Shown here piece after piece: positions 32,266 to 40,437 of a DNA stretch of 40,437 bases. The notes beneath the pieces are model-generated. The model ran no database searches and was not told the origin of the DNA. It worked only from the letters and a program-made list of their open reading frames with translations. Numbering within the stretch: position 1 is the first letter of the stretch; every line of letters starts with the position of its first letter. This stretch comes from Proteobacteria bacterium UBA1148 (lineage in GTDB: Bacteria; Pseudomonadota; Gammaproteobacteria; Steroidobacterales; Rariloculaceae), in contig DBZY01000046.1 in NCBI GenBank assembly GCA_002311835.1, forward strand, positions 4,192 to 44,628, given 5' to 3'. A program made the position numbers and the translations under genes.

Positions 32266-33615
32266 TCAGTCAAGAATATCTAACGCCTGCCCCAAACGAT
32301 CCACCGGAATGATCTCCAAAGGGCTGGAGGTGCGAGGCTGATTCGGAGTCGGAATAATTGCACGCTTAAAACCATGTTTTGCTGCTTCGGCAAGCCTCTC
32401 CTCACCAAACGGCACAGGCCTCACTTCTCCCGTTAACCCAACCTCACCAAACACAACTAGATCGCCAGGTATAGATCTCTCCTGATAACTTGAAACCGCT
32501 GCTAGGCAGACAGCAAGATCGGATGCTGTTTCAGCTACACGCAGCCCTCCAACCACGTTCACAAAAACATCATTCCCGACAAGAGAAACACCGCTATGCC
32601 GATGAAGTACGGCCAACAACAATGCGAGCCTTTGTCCGTCAAGGCCCTGCGCCAGTCGCCGAGGAGATTCCCCTGGGTTCGCATCTACCAAAGCTTGAAC
32701 TTCCACCAACAGCGGCCGCGAGCTCTCCTGAGTCACAAGGGTAACGCTACCGGGAACAGACTCAGTGCGCCTAGAGAGAAAGATTGAAGAAGGATTTTTG
32801 ACTTCCGTAAAACCTTGCTCACTCATTACAAAAAACCCCAACTCATTGGCGGCACCAAAACGGTTTTTTGCTGTTCGAATGATTCGAAACCGACTGCCTA
32901 GATCGCTTTCAAAATAGAGCACCGTGTCAACCATATGCTCTAACACTCTTGGGCCTGCTAGCGTACCCTCCTTGGTGACGTGTCCAACCAAAACCGTAGC
33001 TACATCTCGTTCTTTGGCAAACCGAACAAGTTGACCCGCACACTCACGCAACTGCGCTACCGAACCAGGTGCAGAATCTAGCCGATCGCTGAAAAGTGCC
33101 TGGATGGAGTCGATGACTAGAGCATCCGGGGGATCGGAAATCAACGTAGCAATAATATTTTCGACACACGTCTCTGAGAAAAGCTGAACCGGGGCTTGTC
33201 CCACCCCCAGCCGATCGGCTCGAAGCGCAATTTGCTCCAGAGACTCTTCCCCGGTCACATAGCACCCCTGCTTTGTAAGACTAATATTCGCAATGGCGCT
33301 TAAGAGTAGCGTAGATTTACCGATACCCGGATCACCACCGATAAGCACGACTGAACCAGGAACCAGTCCCCCACCAAGCACCCGATCAAGTTCGGACAAG
33401 CCGCTACTGCTGCGCTCCACATGAGCAATATTTACGCTATCTAGCCTTGTGAGCTCAGCACGCGATCCGTGAGAAGCAGAAGAGCCCCCTTGGCGTAACA
33501 ATGGCCGAGTTTCTGAGAGAGCATTCCACTCTCCACAATCCGGGCACTGCCCTTGCCACTTCAGGTGCTGGGCGCCACAGGAATCGCAAGCATAGATACG
33601 CTTAATCTTGGCCAC
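32266..33615 (-). CDS. radA: DNA repair ATPase RadA
   Basis: 449 residues, the usual size for RadA (Sms). N-terminal zinc finger C-D-S-C...C-P-D-C, RecA-like core with Walker A G-G-D-P-G-I-G-K-S-T, the RadA-specific K-N-R-F-G motif, and a C-terminal Lon-like domain. It extends recombination intermediates by branch migration. The start is taken as GTG 33615, which puts V-A-K-I-K at the family N-terminus; no ribosome site is evident. The frame stays open upstream to 33783 and into dnaB, but that stretch has no RadA-like sequence. 121 nt separate it from the dnaB stop. Confidence 0.95.
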   Translation of the reverse strand: MAKIKRIYACDSCGAQHLKWQGQCPDCGEWNALSETRPLLRQGGSSASHGSRAELTRLDSVNIAHVERSSSGLSELDRVLGGGLVPGSVVLIGGDPGIGKSTLLLSAIANISLTKQGCYVTGEESLEQIALRADRLGVGQAPVQLFSETCVENIIATLISDPPDALVIDSIQALFSDRLDSAPGSVAQLRECAGQLVRFAKERDVATVLVGHVTKEGTLAGPRVLEHMVDTVLYFESDLGSRFRIIRTAKNRFGAANELGFFVMSEQGFTEVKNPSSIFLSRRTESVPGSVTLVTQESSRPLLVEVQALVDANPGESPRRLAQGLDGQRLALLLAVLHRHSGVSLVGNDVFVNVVGGLRVAETASDLAVCLAAVSSYQERSIPGDLVVFGEVGLTGEVRPVPFGEERLAEAAKHGFKRAIIPTPNQPRTSSPLEIIPVDRLGQALDILD

Positions 33616-33736
33616 TGGCGCAGCATAGCACTCGTCGTAGAGTCCGTTACCAATAACGTCATCCAATTGACTAGCGTATAAGTGGATTTTTTGTTGGATT
33701 AGGTGGCCGCTCACACCGTCAATACCAGGAAAATCT

Positions 33737-35134
33737 CTAGCCGTAAACACCTTCACCGTATGCCTCGGCAACGAGGGTTTCAAACTTTGTGAACTCGCCT
33801 AAAAATGTCAGATTAAACTTGCCGATAGGTCCATTTCGCTGCTTGCCGATATTGATGTTCGCAATACCCTTACGCGGGGTCTCGGGATCGTAAACCTCTT
33901 CACGATATATAAAGACTATGAGATCTGCGTCTTGCTCTATCGCACCTGACTCTCGTAAATCGGACATGATCGGCTTTTTATCCGTGCGCTGCTCAACACT
34001 TCGGTTCAACTGTGATAAAGCGATCACTGGAACATTTAGCTCTCGCGCCAAAGCTTTCAAGGATCGGGAAATTTCCGAAATTTCTGTAGCCCTGTTCTCC
34101 GTAGTACCCGTAACCGTCATAAGTTGTAGATAATCTATGACAATCAGCCCCAGATCATGCTCACGCGCTAAGCGGCGGGCTCGGGCGCGAACCTCCGTAG
34201 GTGTCAAAGCGGGCGCATCGTCAACAAAGATCGGTGCGGCAGTCATCAAAGCTGCCGCAGAATCGATACGCCGATGGTCCTCCTCGTTCAGCTTATTCCC
34301 TGATCTCAGTTTTTGTAGCTTTACCCTACCAATAGAGCTAATCATCCGGAAGCTAAGCTGTTCAGCTGACATTTCCATACTGAAAATGGCGGTCGGTTTC
34401 TTGTTACCGATGGCTGCATTCTCTGCGATATTCATCGCCAAAGCCGTTTTCCCCATGGATGGCCGTCCCGCAATGACGATCAAATCACCACGCTGTAAAC
34501 CGGAGGTCATTTCGTCCATATCGCTAAAACCAGTAGAGATGCCAGTAATAGCGTCTTCCATATGATCTAGTGCGTCGATCCGATCGACGACCCCGGGCAT
34601 GACTTCCTTCATGGATTTGAAGCCATGCCCAGCACGCTGCCCATGCTCGGCAATCTTGAAGACTTTCTGCTCAGCAAGATCGACCAGTTCTGTTACGGAC
34701 CGCCCCTCGCTATCGTGTGCACTAGCCGCAATGTCACCACCAATTTCGATAAGTCGGCGTAACATAGCTCTCTCTCGGACAATAAGAGCGTACGCATGAA
34801 TATTGGCAGCGCTGGGAGTGTCCTGGAATAATTGCGCCAGATAACCAAGACCGCCCGCGGCATCTAGCTTCCCTTGTTGCCCAAGATGCTCGCCAACCGT
34901 GACAGCATCTGCAGGCTGGTCATCCTCAACCAGCTCGCTAATCGCACGAAAGATTAATTTATGATCAGCACGATAAAAGTCTTTGGCTGAGACCACATCC
35001 GCAATCTGATCCCAGGCACGCTGATCTAGCATCAACCCACCAAGCAAAGATTGTTCTGCCTCTACCGAGTGTGGTGGTAATCGCAGCAATTCTGCGCCAG
35101 AGGACGTCCTGGATGTGGCTAAAGCTTCGGCCAT
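33737..35134 (-). CDS. dnaB: Replicative DNA helicase DnaB
   Basis: 465 residues. An N-terminal domain (P-P-H-S-V-E-A-E-Q-S-L-L-G-G) is followed by the RecA-like helicase domain with Walker A A-G-R-P-S-M-G-K-T-A and the blocks I-D-Y-L-Q-L-M and S-D-L-R-E-S-G-A-I-E-Q-D-A-D. It is the hexameric helicase that unwinds DNA at the replication fork. It sits downstream of rplI by 38 nt, a gammaproteobacterial arrangement. No intein is present. Confidence 0.99.
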   Translation of the reverse strand: MAEALATSRTSSGAELLRLPPHSVEAEQSLLGGLMLDQRAWDQIADVVSAKDFYRADHKLIFRAISELVEDDQPADAVTVGEHLGQQGKLDAAGGLGYLAQLFQDTPSAANIHAYALIVRERAMLRRLIEIGGDIAASAHDSEGRSVTELVDLAEQKVFKIAEHGQRAGHGFKSMKEVMPGVVDRIDALDHMEDAITGISTGFSDMDEMTSGLQRGDLIVIAGRPSMGKTALAMNIAENAAIGNKKPTAIFSMEMSAEQLSFRMISSIGRVKLQKLRSGNKLNEEDHRRIDSAAALMTAAPIFVDDAPALTPTEVRARARRLAREHDLGLIVIDYLQLMTVTGTTENRATEISEISRSLKALARELNVPVIALSQLNRSVEQRTDKKPIMSDLRESGAIEQDADLIVFIYREEVYDPETPRKGIANINIGKQRNGPIGKFNLTFLGEFTKFETLVAEAYGEGVYG

Positions 35135-35172
35135 TGGATGGTTCTAATTTTCTGTGAGCTTAGCACACCCTA

Positions 35173-35724
35173 TCACTCGACCGACTTCTCCTCTTCACTG
35201 TCTTCTATGTGCGCGTCGGTGACGCTCCCAATCTCGTCTGCATCTTTATCCTCAAGCAGATTGAGCGGAACCTCTGTTAACGCACCTTCGACAATTACAG
35301 TTAGAAACACGCTGGAATTGGCATGCAAATGCAGTTCAACCTGATGCTCACCAGCAACACGGATGGGCCCATCTGGCAATCGGACCTCGCTACGCTTGAC
35401 AGCCAAACCAAGGACTTCGCAGGCATCAGCGATGTCGATCGTCCCCACGGAGCCAAAAAGTTTTCCCTCTGGACCTGCGTTGGCTTGAATCTTAATGACT
35501 TGGCCTTCAATCTTTGCTGCTCGATTTTGGACCTCCTCAAGCTCACCCACTGCTTTAGCTTCGAGTTCTGCTCGCATCGCCTCAAACTTCCCAAGATTCT
35601 CTGGCGTTGCAACTGTTGCCTTACCCTGGGGAATTAAATAATTCCTGGCATAACCAGGCTTCACAGCCACCTTATCACCAATACCGCCGACGTTATCAAT
35701 GCTCTCCAATAAGATGATATCCAT
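35173..35724 (-). CDS. rplI: 50S ribosomal protein L9 with acidic C-terminal tail
   Basis: 183 residues, against about 148-150 for typical L9. The core is standard: M-D-I-I-L-L-E-S-I-D-N-V-G-G-I-G-D, V-K-P-G-Y-A-R-N-Y-L-I-P, a long connecting helix, and a C-terminal domain with G-K-L-F-G-S-V-G. After about residue 150 there is an extra acidic tail ending in D-S-E-E-E-K. L9 reaches between ribosomes and limits frameshifting. The tail is unusual; S6 from the same operon also has one. The gene follows the DUF2232 protein by 27 nt. Confidence 0.97.
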   Translation of the reverse strand: MDIILLESIDNVGGIGDKVAVKPGYARNYLIPQGKATVATPENLGKFEAMRAELEAKAVGELEEVQNRAAKIEGQVIKIQANAGPEGKLFGSVGTIDIADACEVLGLAVKRSEVRLPDGPIRVAGEHQVELHLHANSSVFLTVIVEGALTEVPLNLLEDKDADEIGSVTDAHIEDSEEEKSVE

Positions 35725-35751
35725 GTATTACCACTCCCAAAAATTTGTAAA

Positions 35752-36636
35752 TCAAGTCTTCACACGCAATGGAGCACGTAAATCAACCCAGTTATCCACC
35801 AAGCCCACCGAAGCCAAAGCAAGCACTGTCATACCTGTAAATGGCGGCAACAATAAAACGTACATAGCTGCAACAATAGCCGAATTCCATTGTCGCGCCC
35901 GGCCCCAGGCATGAACAATAGCTATCCCCTGAAACCAAAACCCGAATAGAGCCAAGGGGAATAGATTCTGGATCACTGGCCCTCCTAAAACCAGGCTTAT
36001 CGCCATTAGTAATGTGCCTGGTATCCCCAAAAAGCGGCCGAGTCGTAACTCTCTGAACTGACTACCAAACTGTGGTTGAGGATTCATCAACGATGCCCAC
36101 CAACTACCTAGAAGCAACGGCACCATCAACTGTAAAAATACCCCAAGTATCAGAAAGCCAATGAACAATCTCTCCCAGCCCTCAGTGACGGCTTGAATCT
36201 GTTCTTCAGCAGCGCCCGTAGAACGTAACCAGTCGATTCCTTGCTCCACTATGGATGCGATCAACACACCCGGATCGGGCCACAATAGACCAGCCAACAA
36301 CGCTCCCCCCGCGCATACCAAAACCACGCCCTGGAAAGCTAATGCCAGAGTTCCAGCCCAGCGCAGCAAAACCCCTAGACCCACACCAGAAAAAAGGATT
36401 GCGGCGCCCGCAAGGCCAAAATTACTGGAATCGGCTCCCCATACCCATGCGAGTCCCAAAACTCCCCCGGTCGCAACTACGGCGCTAATCAGTCCCTGTT
36501 GGCCGCCTCGGTATAAAGTTTCCAGAGTCATTAATGCGGTTGATGCGAAAGAAATAAGGGGTACAGGAGCAAATGCGGCCGCCAGAATCACAGACCGGTA
36601 GCGTCGTGCCAATAACCACTGAACAAATCCTCTCAT
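35752..36636 (-). CDS. DUF2232 family membrane protein
   Basis: 294 residues, strongly hydrophobic with about seven to eight helices. The gene lies between rpsR and rplI, the place in which a DUF2232 (YybS-like) membrane protein is found in many gammaproteobacteria. Small loops with P-Q-P-Q-F-G-S-Q-F-R-E-L-R-L-G-R and the late F-G-F-W-F-Q-G-I-A-I-V-H are typical of this group. Function unknown. Co-transcribed with the ribosomal genes (30 nt after rpsR). Confidence 0.85.
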   Translation of the reverse strand: MRGFVQWLLARRYRSVILAAAFAPVPLISFASTALMTLETLYRGGQQGLISAVVATGGVLGLAWVWGADSSNFGLAGAAILFSGVGLGVLLRWAGTLALAFQGVVLVCAGGALLAGLLWPDPGVLIASIVEQGIDWLRSTGAAEEQIQAVTEGWERLFIGFLILGVFLQLMVPLLLGSWWASLMNPQPQFGSQFRELRLGRFLGIPGTLLMAISLVLGGPVIQNLFPLALFGFWFQGIAIVHAWGRARQWNSAIVAAMYVLLLPPFTGMTVLALASVGLVDNWVDLRAPLRVKT

Positions 36637-36666
36637 GATCCCAACTCAACAGCGCAAGCCAGATGA

Positions 36667-36891
36667 TCAGTGCTGATCAGTGTATGGCAACAGAGCGAGG
36701 AAACGCGCTCGCTTGATTGCTGTAGCAAGTTGACGTTGATAATTTGCCCGAGTACCTGTGATGCGGCTGGGGATAATCTTGCCAGTTTCCGTAATGTACT
36801 GCTTCAATGTCGCAAGATCCTTATAATCAATTTCTTCCACGCCTTCGGCCGTGAAGCGACAGAATTTCTTACGTCGAAAATAGCGCGCCAT
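36667..36891 (-). CDS. rpsR: 30S ribosomal protein S18
   Basis: 74 residues, full length. Y-F-R-R-K-K-F-C-R-F-T, I-D-Y-K-D-L-A-T-L-K-Q-Y-I-T-E-T-G-K-I-I-P-S-R-I-T-G and A-I-K-R-A-R-F-L-A-L-L-P-Y identify it clearly. It pairs with S6 on the 30S platform. It starts 2 nt after the rpsF stop, and no priB lies between them. Confidence 0.99.
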   Translation of the reverse strand: MARYFRRKKFCRFTAEGVEEIDYKDLATLKQYITETGKIIPSRITGTRANYQRQLATAIKRARFLALLPYTDQH

Positions 36892-36893
36892 AC

Positions 36894-37568
36894 TTAAGTC
36901 TCCTTTTTCGTCTCGGCGATATCTGGGGATGCATCTTCTTTAGATGTCGGTTCGTCGGCTGGAGCAACCTCCTCAGGAACCTCTATTTCGTCGCTTGAGT
37001 CCTCAGAGATATTTTCTTCAGCTTCTGAAAGCGCATCTTCTTTAGGTGTCGGTTCGTCGGCTGGAGCAACCTCCTCAGGGACCTCTATTTCGTCGCTTGA
37101 GTCCTCAGAGATATTTTCTTCGTCTTCGGAAACAGATGCTTCATCCGAAACTTCCGTTGTATCAGACTCAGCTGCTGCCCGCTTTGCCGCAGCCTTCGCA
37201 CGTTCCTCCTTGTCAGCAGCTACAGATTCCTCGCGTACACGCTCCTCTTCTTGAGCTTTACCCATAGGTGAGGTTTCTGTGATCGGCTTATCTCTATTGA
37301 TGACTAGATAACGCAACACCGCATCATTGAAGCGAAAAGCCTCCACTAGCTCATCAAGGGCCTCCTTTCCACACTCAATGTTTACCATTAAGTAGTGGGC
37401 CTTGTGAATCTTATTGATGGAGTGGGTAAGCTGTCGCCGGCCCCAATCTTCTTCTCGATGGATCCGTCCCTTGGCGCCCTCAATCATGGACCGATAACGC
37501 TCCATCATGGCGGGGACATTCTCACTCTGGTCAGGATGGACCAGAAACACAACTTCATAGTGTCTCAA
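36894..37568 (-). CDS. rpsF: 30S ribosomal protein S6 with long acidic repeat tail
   Basis: 224 residues, against about 100-140 for ordinary S6. The core is standard to about residue 100 (R-H-Y-E-V-V-F-L-V-H-P-D-Q-S, then R-Y-L-V-I-N-R-D). A Lys/Glu/Ala-rich helix follows, then a highly acidic tail from about 135 to the end containing two near-identical 34-residue repeats (start points about 151 and 185). E. coli S6 has its C-terminus extended by glutamates after translation by RimK; here a long acidic tail is genome-encoded. The start is TTG with AGGAG 6 nt upstream. First gene of the rpsF-rpsR-DUF2232-rplI operon. Confidence 0.96.
   Translation of the reverse strand: MRHYEVVFLVHPDQSENVPAMMERYRSMIEGAKGRIHREEDWGRRQLTHSINKIHKAHYLMVNIECGKEALDELVEAFRFNDAVLRYLVINRDKPITETSPMGKAQEEERVREESVAADKEERAKAAAKRAAAESDTTEVSDEASVSEDEENISEDSSDEIEVPEEVAPADEPTPKEDALSEAEENISEDSSDEIEVPEEVAPADEPTSKEDASPDIAETKKET
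36931..37121 (-). repeat. 102-bp in-frame tandem duplication inside rpsF
   Basis: Two copies, 36931-37019 and 37033-37121, each 89 nt, differ at only two positions and are offset by 102 nt (34 codons). The intervening 13 nt and the 13 nt after the second copy are also similar. The near identity, including silent positions, points to a recent duplication or to gene-conversion-like homogenisation. Confidence 0.9.
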
Positions 37569-37641
37569 CTCAAGCTCCTCTCGGATTAAAGCCTCCTGAA
37601 CAAGCAGTGAGGCAAGGAATAGATTTTATTAATGCGCGCAG

Positions 37642-37670
37642 ATGCTACTGCACCGAAGGTATTGACTCAA
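37642..37670 (-). promoter_or_regulatory. Probable rpsF operon promoter
   Basis: On the minus strand, TTGAGT (37665-37670) and TAGCAT (37642-37647) have a 17-nt spacer. Transcription would begin about 65 nt before the TTG start of rpsF, giving a short leader that ends in the AGGAG site. Confidence 0.5.
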
Positions 37671-37694
37671 CCTTAAGCAGGCTCTCTATTCCAA

Positions 37695-38480
37695 TTATCT
37701 GCTACGTCTGGCCGCCGCTCGAGCCTCAACCTGGCGCTGGAGCTCAAACAAAAGCACGCCAGCGGCAACAGCAACATTAAGACTCCCGACCGTACCTTGC
37801 ATGGGAATGGAAACAATCTCGTCACAGAGTTCGCGGGTGAGGCGCCTCAAGCCTCGGCCCTCACTACCAACCAGAAGCACGATAGGCGTTTCCAGACGCG
37901 CATCGTAGACGGTACGAGGCGTACCCGCATCGGCTCCCACAATCCAGGCCCCGGCACTTTTCAGCCAACGCAGCGTCGCGGCAAGATTTGAGACCCGGAC
38001 CAAAGGCACGGTCTCTGCAGCGCCTGTTGCAGCCTTGAGAGCGGTGGGGGTTAAGCCCGCAGCGCGGCGTCGGGGAACCACTACAGCATCCACTCCCGCA
38101 GCGTCTGCCGTGCGAAGGCATGCACCTAAGTTTCTAGGATCTTGGATGCCATCTAGCATTAAGCAGCGCACGGACTTACCACGGTTGACAATTAACTCCT
38201 CAAACTCCCGGATGTCGATTTCCTGGGTGCCTCGCGTGCGAACGATGACACCCTGGTGACTTCCGCCACCGCTAATTCGGTCGAGATCGGCTCGCTGAAC
38301 GGACTTGACGGGAATCTGGAGTGAATCGAGTGCCCGCAACAGTTCAGGTATGGCTCCCGCTTTAGATCCTCGCAAAATTTTTGCATCCAATATCGCTTCA
38401 GGACGCTTATCGATCAGAGCACGCACCGCATGTACACCATACACACGATGTAAACTCCCTCCAGAATTCTTACTAGTCAC
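37695..38480 (-). CDS. rlmB: 23S rRNA (guanosine2251-2'-O)-methyltransferase RlmB
   Basis: 261 residues of the SPOUT/TrmH family. The N-terminal substrate-binding domain has V-Y-G-V-H-A-V-R-A-L-I-D. The methyltransferase knot shows M-L-D-G-I-Q-D-P-R-N-L-G-A-C-L-R-T-A, V-G-S-E-G-R-G-L-R and G-S-L-N-V-A-V-A-A-G. It methylates G2251 in the peptidyl-transferase P-loop. It overlaps rnr by 8 nt, the classical rnr-rlmB pairing, and is followed by a 126-nt gap with the rpsF promoter. The C-terminus is Arg/Ala-rich. Confidence 0.97.
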   Translation of the reverse strand: MTSKNSGGSLHRVYGVHAVRALIDKRPEAILDAKILRGSKAGAIPELLRALDSLQIPVKSVQRADLDRISGGGSHQGVIVRTRGTQEIDIREFEELIVNRGKSVRCLMLDGIQDPRNLGACLRTADAAGVDAVVVPRRRAAGLTPTALKAATGAAETVPLVRVSNLAATLRWLKSAGAWIVGADAGTPRTVYDARLETPIVLLVGSEGRGLRRLTRELCDEIVSIPMQGTVGSLNVAVAAGVLLFELQRQVEARAAARRSR

Positions 38481-40437
38481 GGCGACGCCTCTTGCTTTTA
38501 GTATTCCCTACTACCTTCACCGGCACGAAGTCAATTTTACGCTGTTCTATATCAACATTGGTTAACTTCACCTGCAACCGATCGGTTAATCGGTAACTAT
38601 TACCCGTATTTTGTCCCGTAAAGCTCGTCCCACTGTCTTCTGGATGATAGGAGTCTCGTGGTAACGAGGTGACATGAACAAGTCCGTCTATATGAAAATC
38701 AGACATGCGCACGAAAAACCCAAAAGGCATAATGCCCGAGACAACAACCTCAAACTCTTCGCCGACCCGCTCTTTCAAAAATGTACACTTGAGACGTTCT
38801 TCTACATCCCACACAGTCTCGTCTGCCCGCCGCTCAGCTCGTGAACAACGCTCTCCGAGCTGTTCCATCTCAGGCATAAGATAGCGAAACCCCTTAGCTC
38901 TGCCACAACGAATGAGTTGCTTAATAGCACGATGGACCATGAGATCGGGATAACGGCGAATGGGAGAAGTGAAATGGGCGTAGACCGGAAGAGCTAGACC
39001 AAAATGGCCAACGTTCTTGGATTGATAGATGGCACGGTTCATAGACCTGAGTATCATGGTTTCGATAAGCTCCGCCTCTGGCCCTCTAGAGGCCTTCGCG
39101 ATAATCCGGCTCAGATCCCGACTCTGTAGATTCTTTGATGAACTAAGCTTTAACCCCAAGGTCCGAAGAAAGAGTGTTACCTCTTCAAGCTTCTCTGGAT
39201 CCGGGCCCTCGTGCACACGGTATAGCGTCGGAATTCGAGCCTTGCGAAGACACTTAGCAGCTTCTACGTTCGCCGCAATCATGCACTCCTCAATAATTTT
39301 ATGGCTAATCAGGCGCTCAACGGGACGTATGTTCTTTACCTGGCCACGATCATCAAGCTCAATAGCAGTCTCGGATAGGTCAAAGTCGATAGCTCCACGG
39401 CGCCGACGCTTCTTTTCAAAAGCTTGGTATACCTCACGTAATGATTCCACCTGGGGTTTCAGCATCTGTTTTCGACCTCGAAGTATCCTGCCCTCAAGAA
39501 GCTGAAAAGTCTCTTCGTAGGTGAAACGTTCTGCAGAACGCATCACGCCTTCGTAGAACCGAGAGCGTGTTACTTGACCGGTTGAAGAAACCGTCATGTC
39601 ACAGCAAAGACAAAGCCGATCCACATGTGGGTTCAGCGAACAGAGGCCGTTGGATAGCGCCTCAGGTAGCATCGGGATCACTTGATCGGGGAAGTAGACC
39701 GAGGTACCGCGGGCCCGCGCTTCAGTATCTATATCAGTATCCGGTTTGACGTAATAACTGACATCGGCAATAGCTACTATCAATCGCCACCCTTCACCCT
39801 TGGACTCACAGTAAACAGCATCGTCATAATCTTTGGCATCTGCGCCGTCGATGGTAATAAGGGGAAGCTTACGAAGATCCTTACGTCCACGCTTGGCCCT
39901 AGCAGGCACATGAGCCGGAAGCTCATCCACATAAGCCTCAATCTCCGGTGCCCATTCATAAGGCAAACCGTGAGAAAGAATCGCAATAGTGGTGTCCATA
40001 CCTGGATCGTCAAACCGACCTACTACGCGGGCAACGCGACCGATGGCATCGGTGCGTAATGTCGGATGCTTCACGATTTCCACGCGTACCATATCCCCAG
40101 TTTTAGCACCCCCTTTCTGTCCCCGCGGAATGAGCACGTTGCTTTGAACCCTACCTTCTGCCACTACCAAATCGATCCCACGCTCTCTAACTAATCGACC
40201 AACCACCTCTTGCTTAGCGCGCTGTAAAACCTCCACAATCCGGCCTTCCCTTCCACGATGCGTCTCGCTAACACGAACGGCAACCCGGTCTCCATCCCAA
40301 AGCGGTGCCATTTCTCGAGAAGAGATGTATATATCCTCTGTCCCCTCATCGGGAACTAAAAACCCAAAGCCGTCCCGGTGCGCCTGGATCAATCCTGTCA
40401 CAAGATTTAAGTGATGACTGAGACAGTATTCCTTAGA
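38473..40437 (-). CDS. rnr: Ribonuclease R (5' end beyond window)
   Basis: At least 655 codons are in the window; the frame stays open to the last base, so the N-terminus (helix-turn-helix region in typical 750-800-residue RNase R) is missing. A GTG at 40401 is not taken as the start because the preceding 12 codons are open and lead into a cold-shock domain (A-H-R-D-G-F-G-F-L-V-P). The RNB catalytic domain has I-D-G-A-D-A-K-D-Y-D-D-A, with the metal-binding aspartates. The C-terminal S1 domain has G-F-F-V-R and D-G-L-V-H-V, and a short basic tail K-S-K-R-R-R-R ends the protein. It is a 3'-5' exoribonuclease that degrades structured RNA and acts in trans-translation. Confidence 0.96.
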   Translation of the reverse strand, partial: SKEYCLSHHLNLVTGLIQAHRDGFGFLVPDEGTEDIYISSREMAPLWDGDRVAVRVSETHRGREGRIVEVLQRAKQEVVGRLVRERGIDLVVAEGRVQSNVLIPRGQKGGAKTGDMVRVEIVKHPTLRTDAIGRVARVVGRFDDPGMDTTIAILSHGLPYEWAPEIEAYVDELPAHVPARAKRGRKDLRKLPLITIDGADAKDYDDAVYCESKGEGWRLIVAIADVSYYVKPDTDIDTEARARGTSVYFPDQVIPMLPEALSNGLCSLNPHVDRLCLCCDMTVSSTGQVTRSRFYEGVMRSAERFTYEETFQLLEGRILRGRKQMLKPQVESLREVYQAFEKKRRRRGAIDFDLSETAIELDDRGQVKNIRPVERLISHKIIEECMIAANVEAAKCLRKARIPTLYRVHEGPDPEKLEEVTLFLRTLGLKLSSSKNLQSRDLSRIIAKASRGPEAELIETMILRSMNRAIYQSKNVGHFGLALPVYAHFTSPIRRYPDLMVHRAIKQLIRCGRAKGFRYLMPEMEQLGERCSRAERRADETVWDVEERLKCTFLKERVGEEFEVVVSGIMPFGFFVRMSDFHIDGLVHVTSLPRDSYHPEDSGTSFTGQNTGNSYRLTDRLQVKLTNVDIEQRKIDFVPVKVVGNTKSKRRRRD

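Noticed and set aside
33616..33783. N-terminal extension of RadA overlapping dnaB
   Set aside because: Sequence upstream of V-A-K-I-K has no RadA similarity and overlaps dnaB; the family N-terminus is at GTG 33615.
34137..34565. Plus-strand ORF opposite dnaB
   Set aside because: Lies wholly within dnaB and shows no protein family features.
38473..40401. RNase R starting at GTG 40401 as a complete 642-residue protein
   Set aside because: The frame is open through the window edge and the expected N-terminal domain is missing, so the gene is partial.

Overview
The window looks like chromosomal DNA of a gammaproteobacterium, probably an uncultured aquatic or marine lineage. This is inferred from gene content and order: dapA with a BamC-like lipoprotein gene beside gcvR-bcp-bepA, rpsP-rimM-trmD-rplS, and rnr-rlmB-rpsF-rpsR-DUF2232-rplI-dnaB are all gammaproteobacterial neighbourhoods. 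Two secreted DUF6152-type proteins and a TRAP transporter fit an aquatic heterotroph. Base composition is near balanced, coding density is high, and I see no insertion sequence, prophage, CRISPR array, rRNA or tRNA.

Layout. (1) 1-1244: end of a Sel1-repeat protein and a secreted DUF6152-type protein. (2) 1302-7827, the most interesting part: an overlapping DUF2877-FdrA-DUF1116 trio (the three subunits of the AllFGH oxamate carbamoyltransferase known from allantoin fermentation), then a ring-opening amidohydrolase of the cyanuric acid hydrolase/barbiturase family and an NCS2 nucleobase permease. No allantoin gene is present. I infer a pathway that imports a cyclic ureide or imide, opens the ring, and splits the product phosphorolytically to carbamoyl phosphate. 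(3) 7936-10449: class I fructose-bisphosphate aldolase, a second DUF6152 protein (minus strand) and a D-glycerate 3-kinase-like P-loop kinase. (4) 10533-14432: dapA and a very short BamC-like lipoprotein (minus strand), divergent from gcvR-bcp-bepA. (5) 14554-22203: a SUF iron-sulfur operon (Rrf2 regulator, sufB, sufC, sufD, sufS, sufU, sufT), followed by a SixA-like phosphatase and a cysteine-bearing PD-(D/E)XK nuclease.

(6) 22289-30473, minus strand: rpsP-rimM-trmD-rplS running directly into a four-gene TRAP transporter unit (TatT-like lipoprotein, DctP, DctQ, DctM), then sppA and an S4-domain RNA-binding protein. (7) 30474-30941: a 468-nt non-coding divergent region where many relatives carry ffh. 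(8) 30942-32240: CorB/CNNM-type CBS membrane protein on the plus strand. (9) 32266-40437, minus strand: radA, dnaB, rplI, a DUF2232 membrane protein, rpsR, rpsF, rlmB and rnr. rnr runs off the right edge, so its N-terminus is missing. S6 and L9 both carry acidic C-terminal tails, and the S6 tail contains a recent in-frame 102-bp duplication.

Family assignments come from motif recognition by eye. No database search was possible, and statements about substrates in region 2 are inference.
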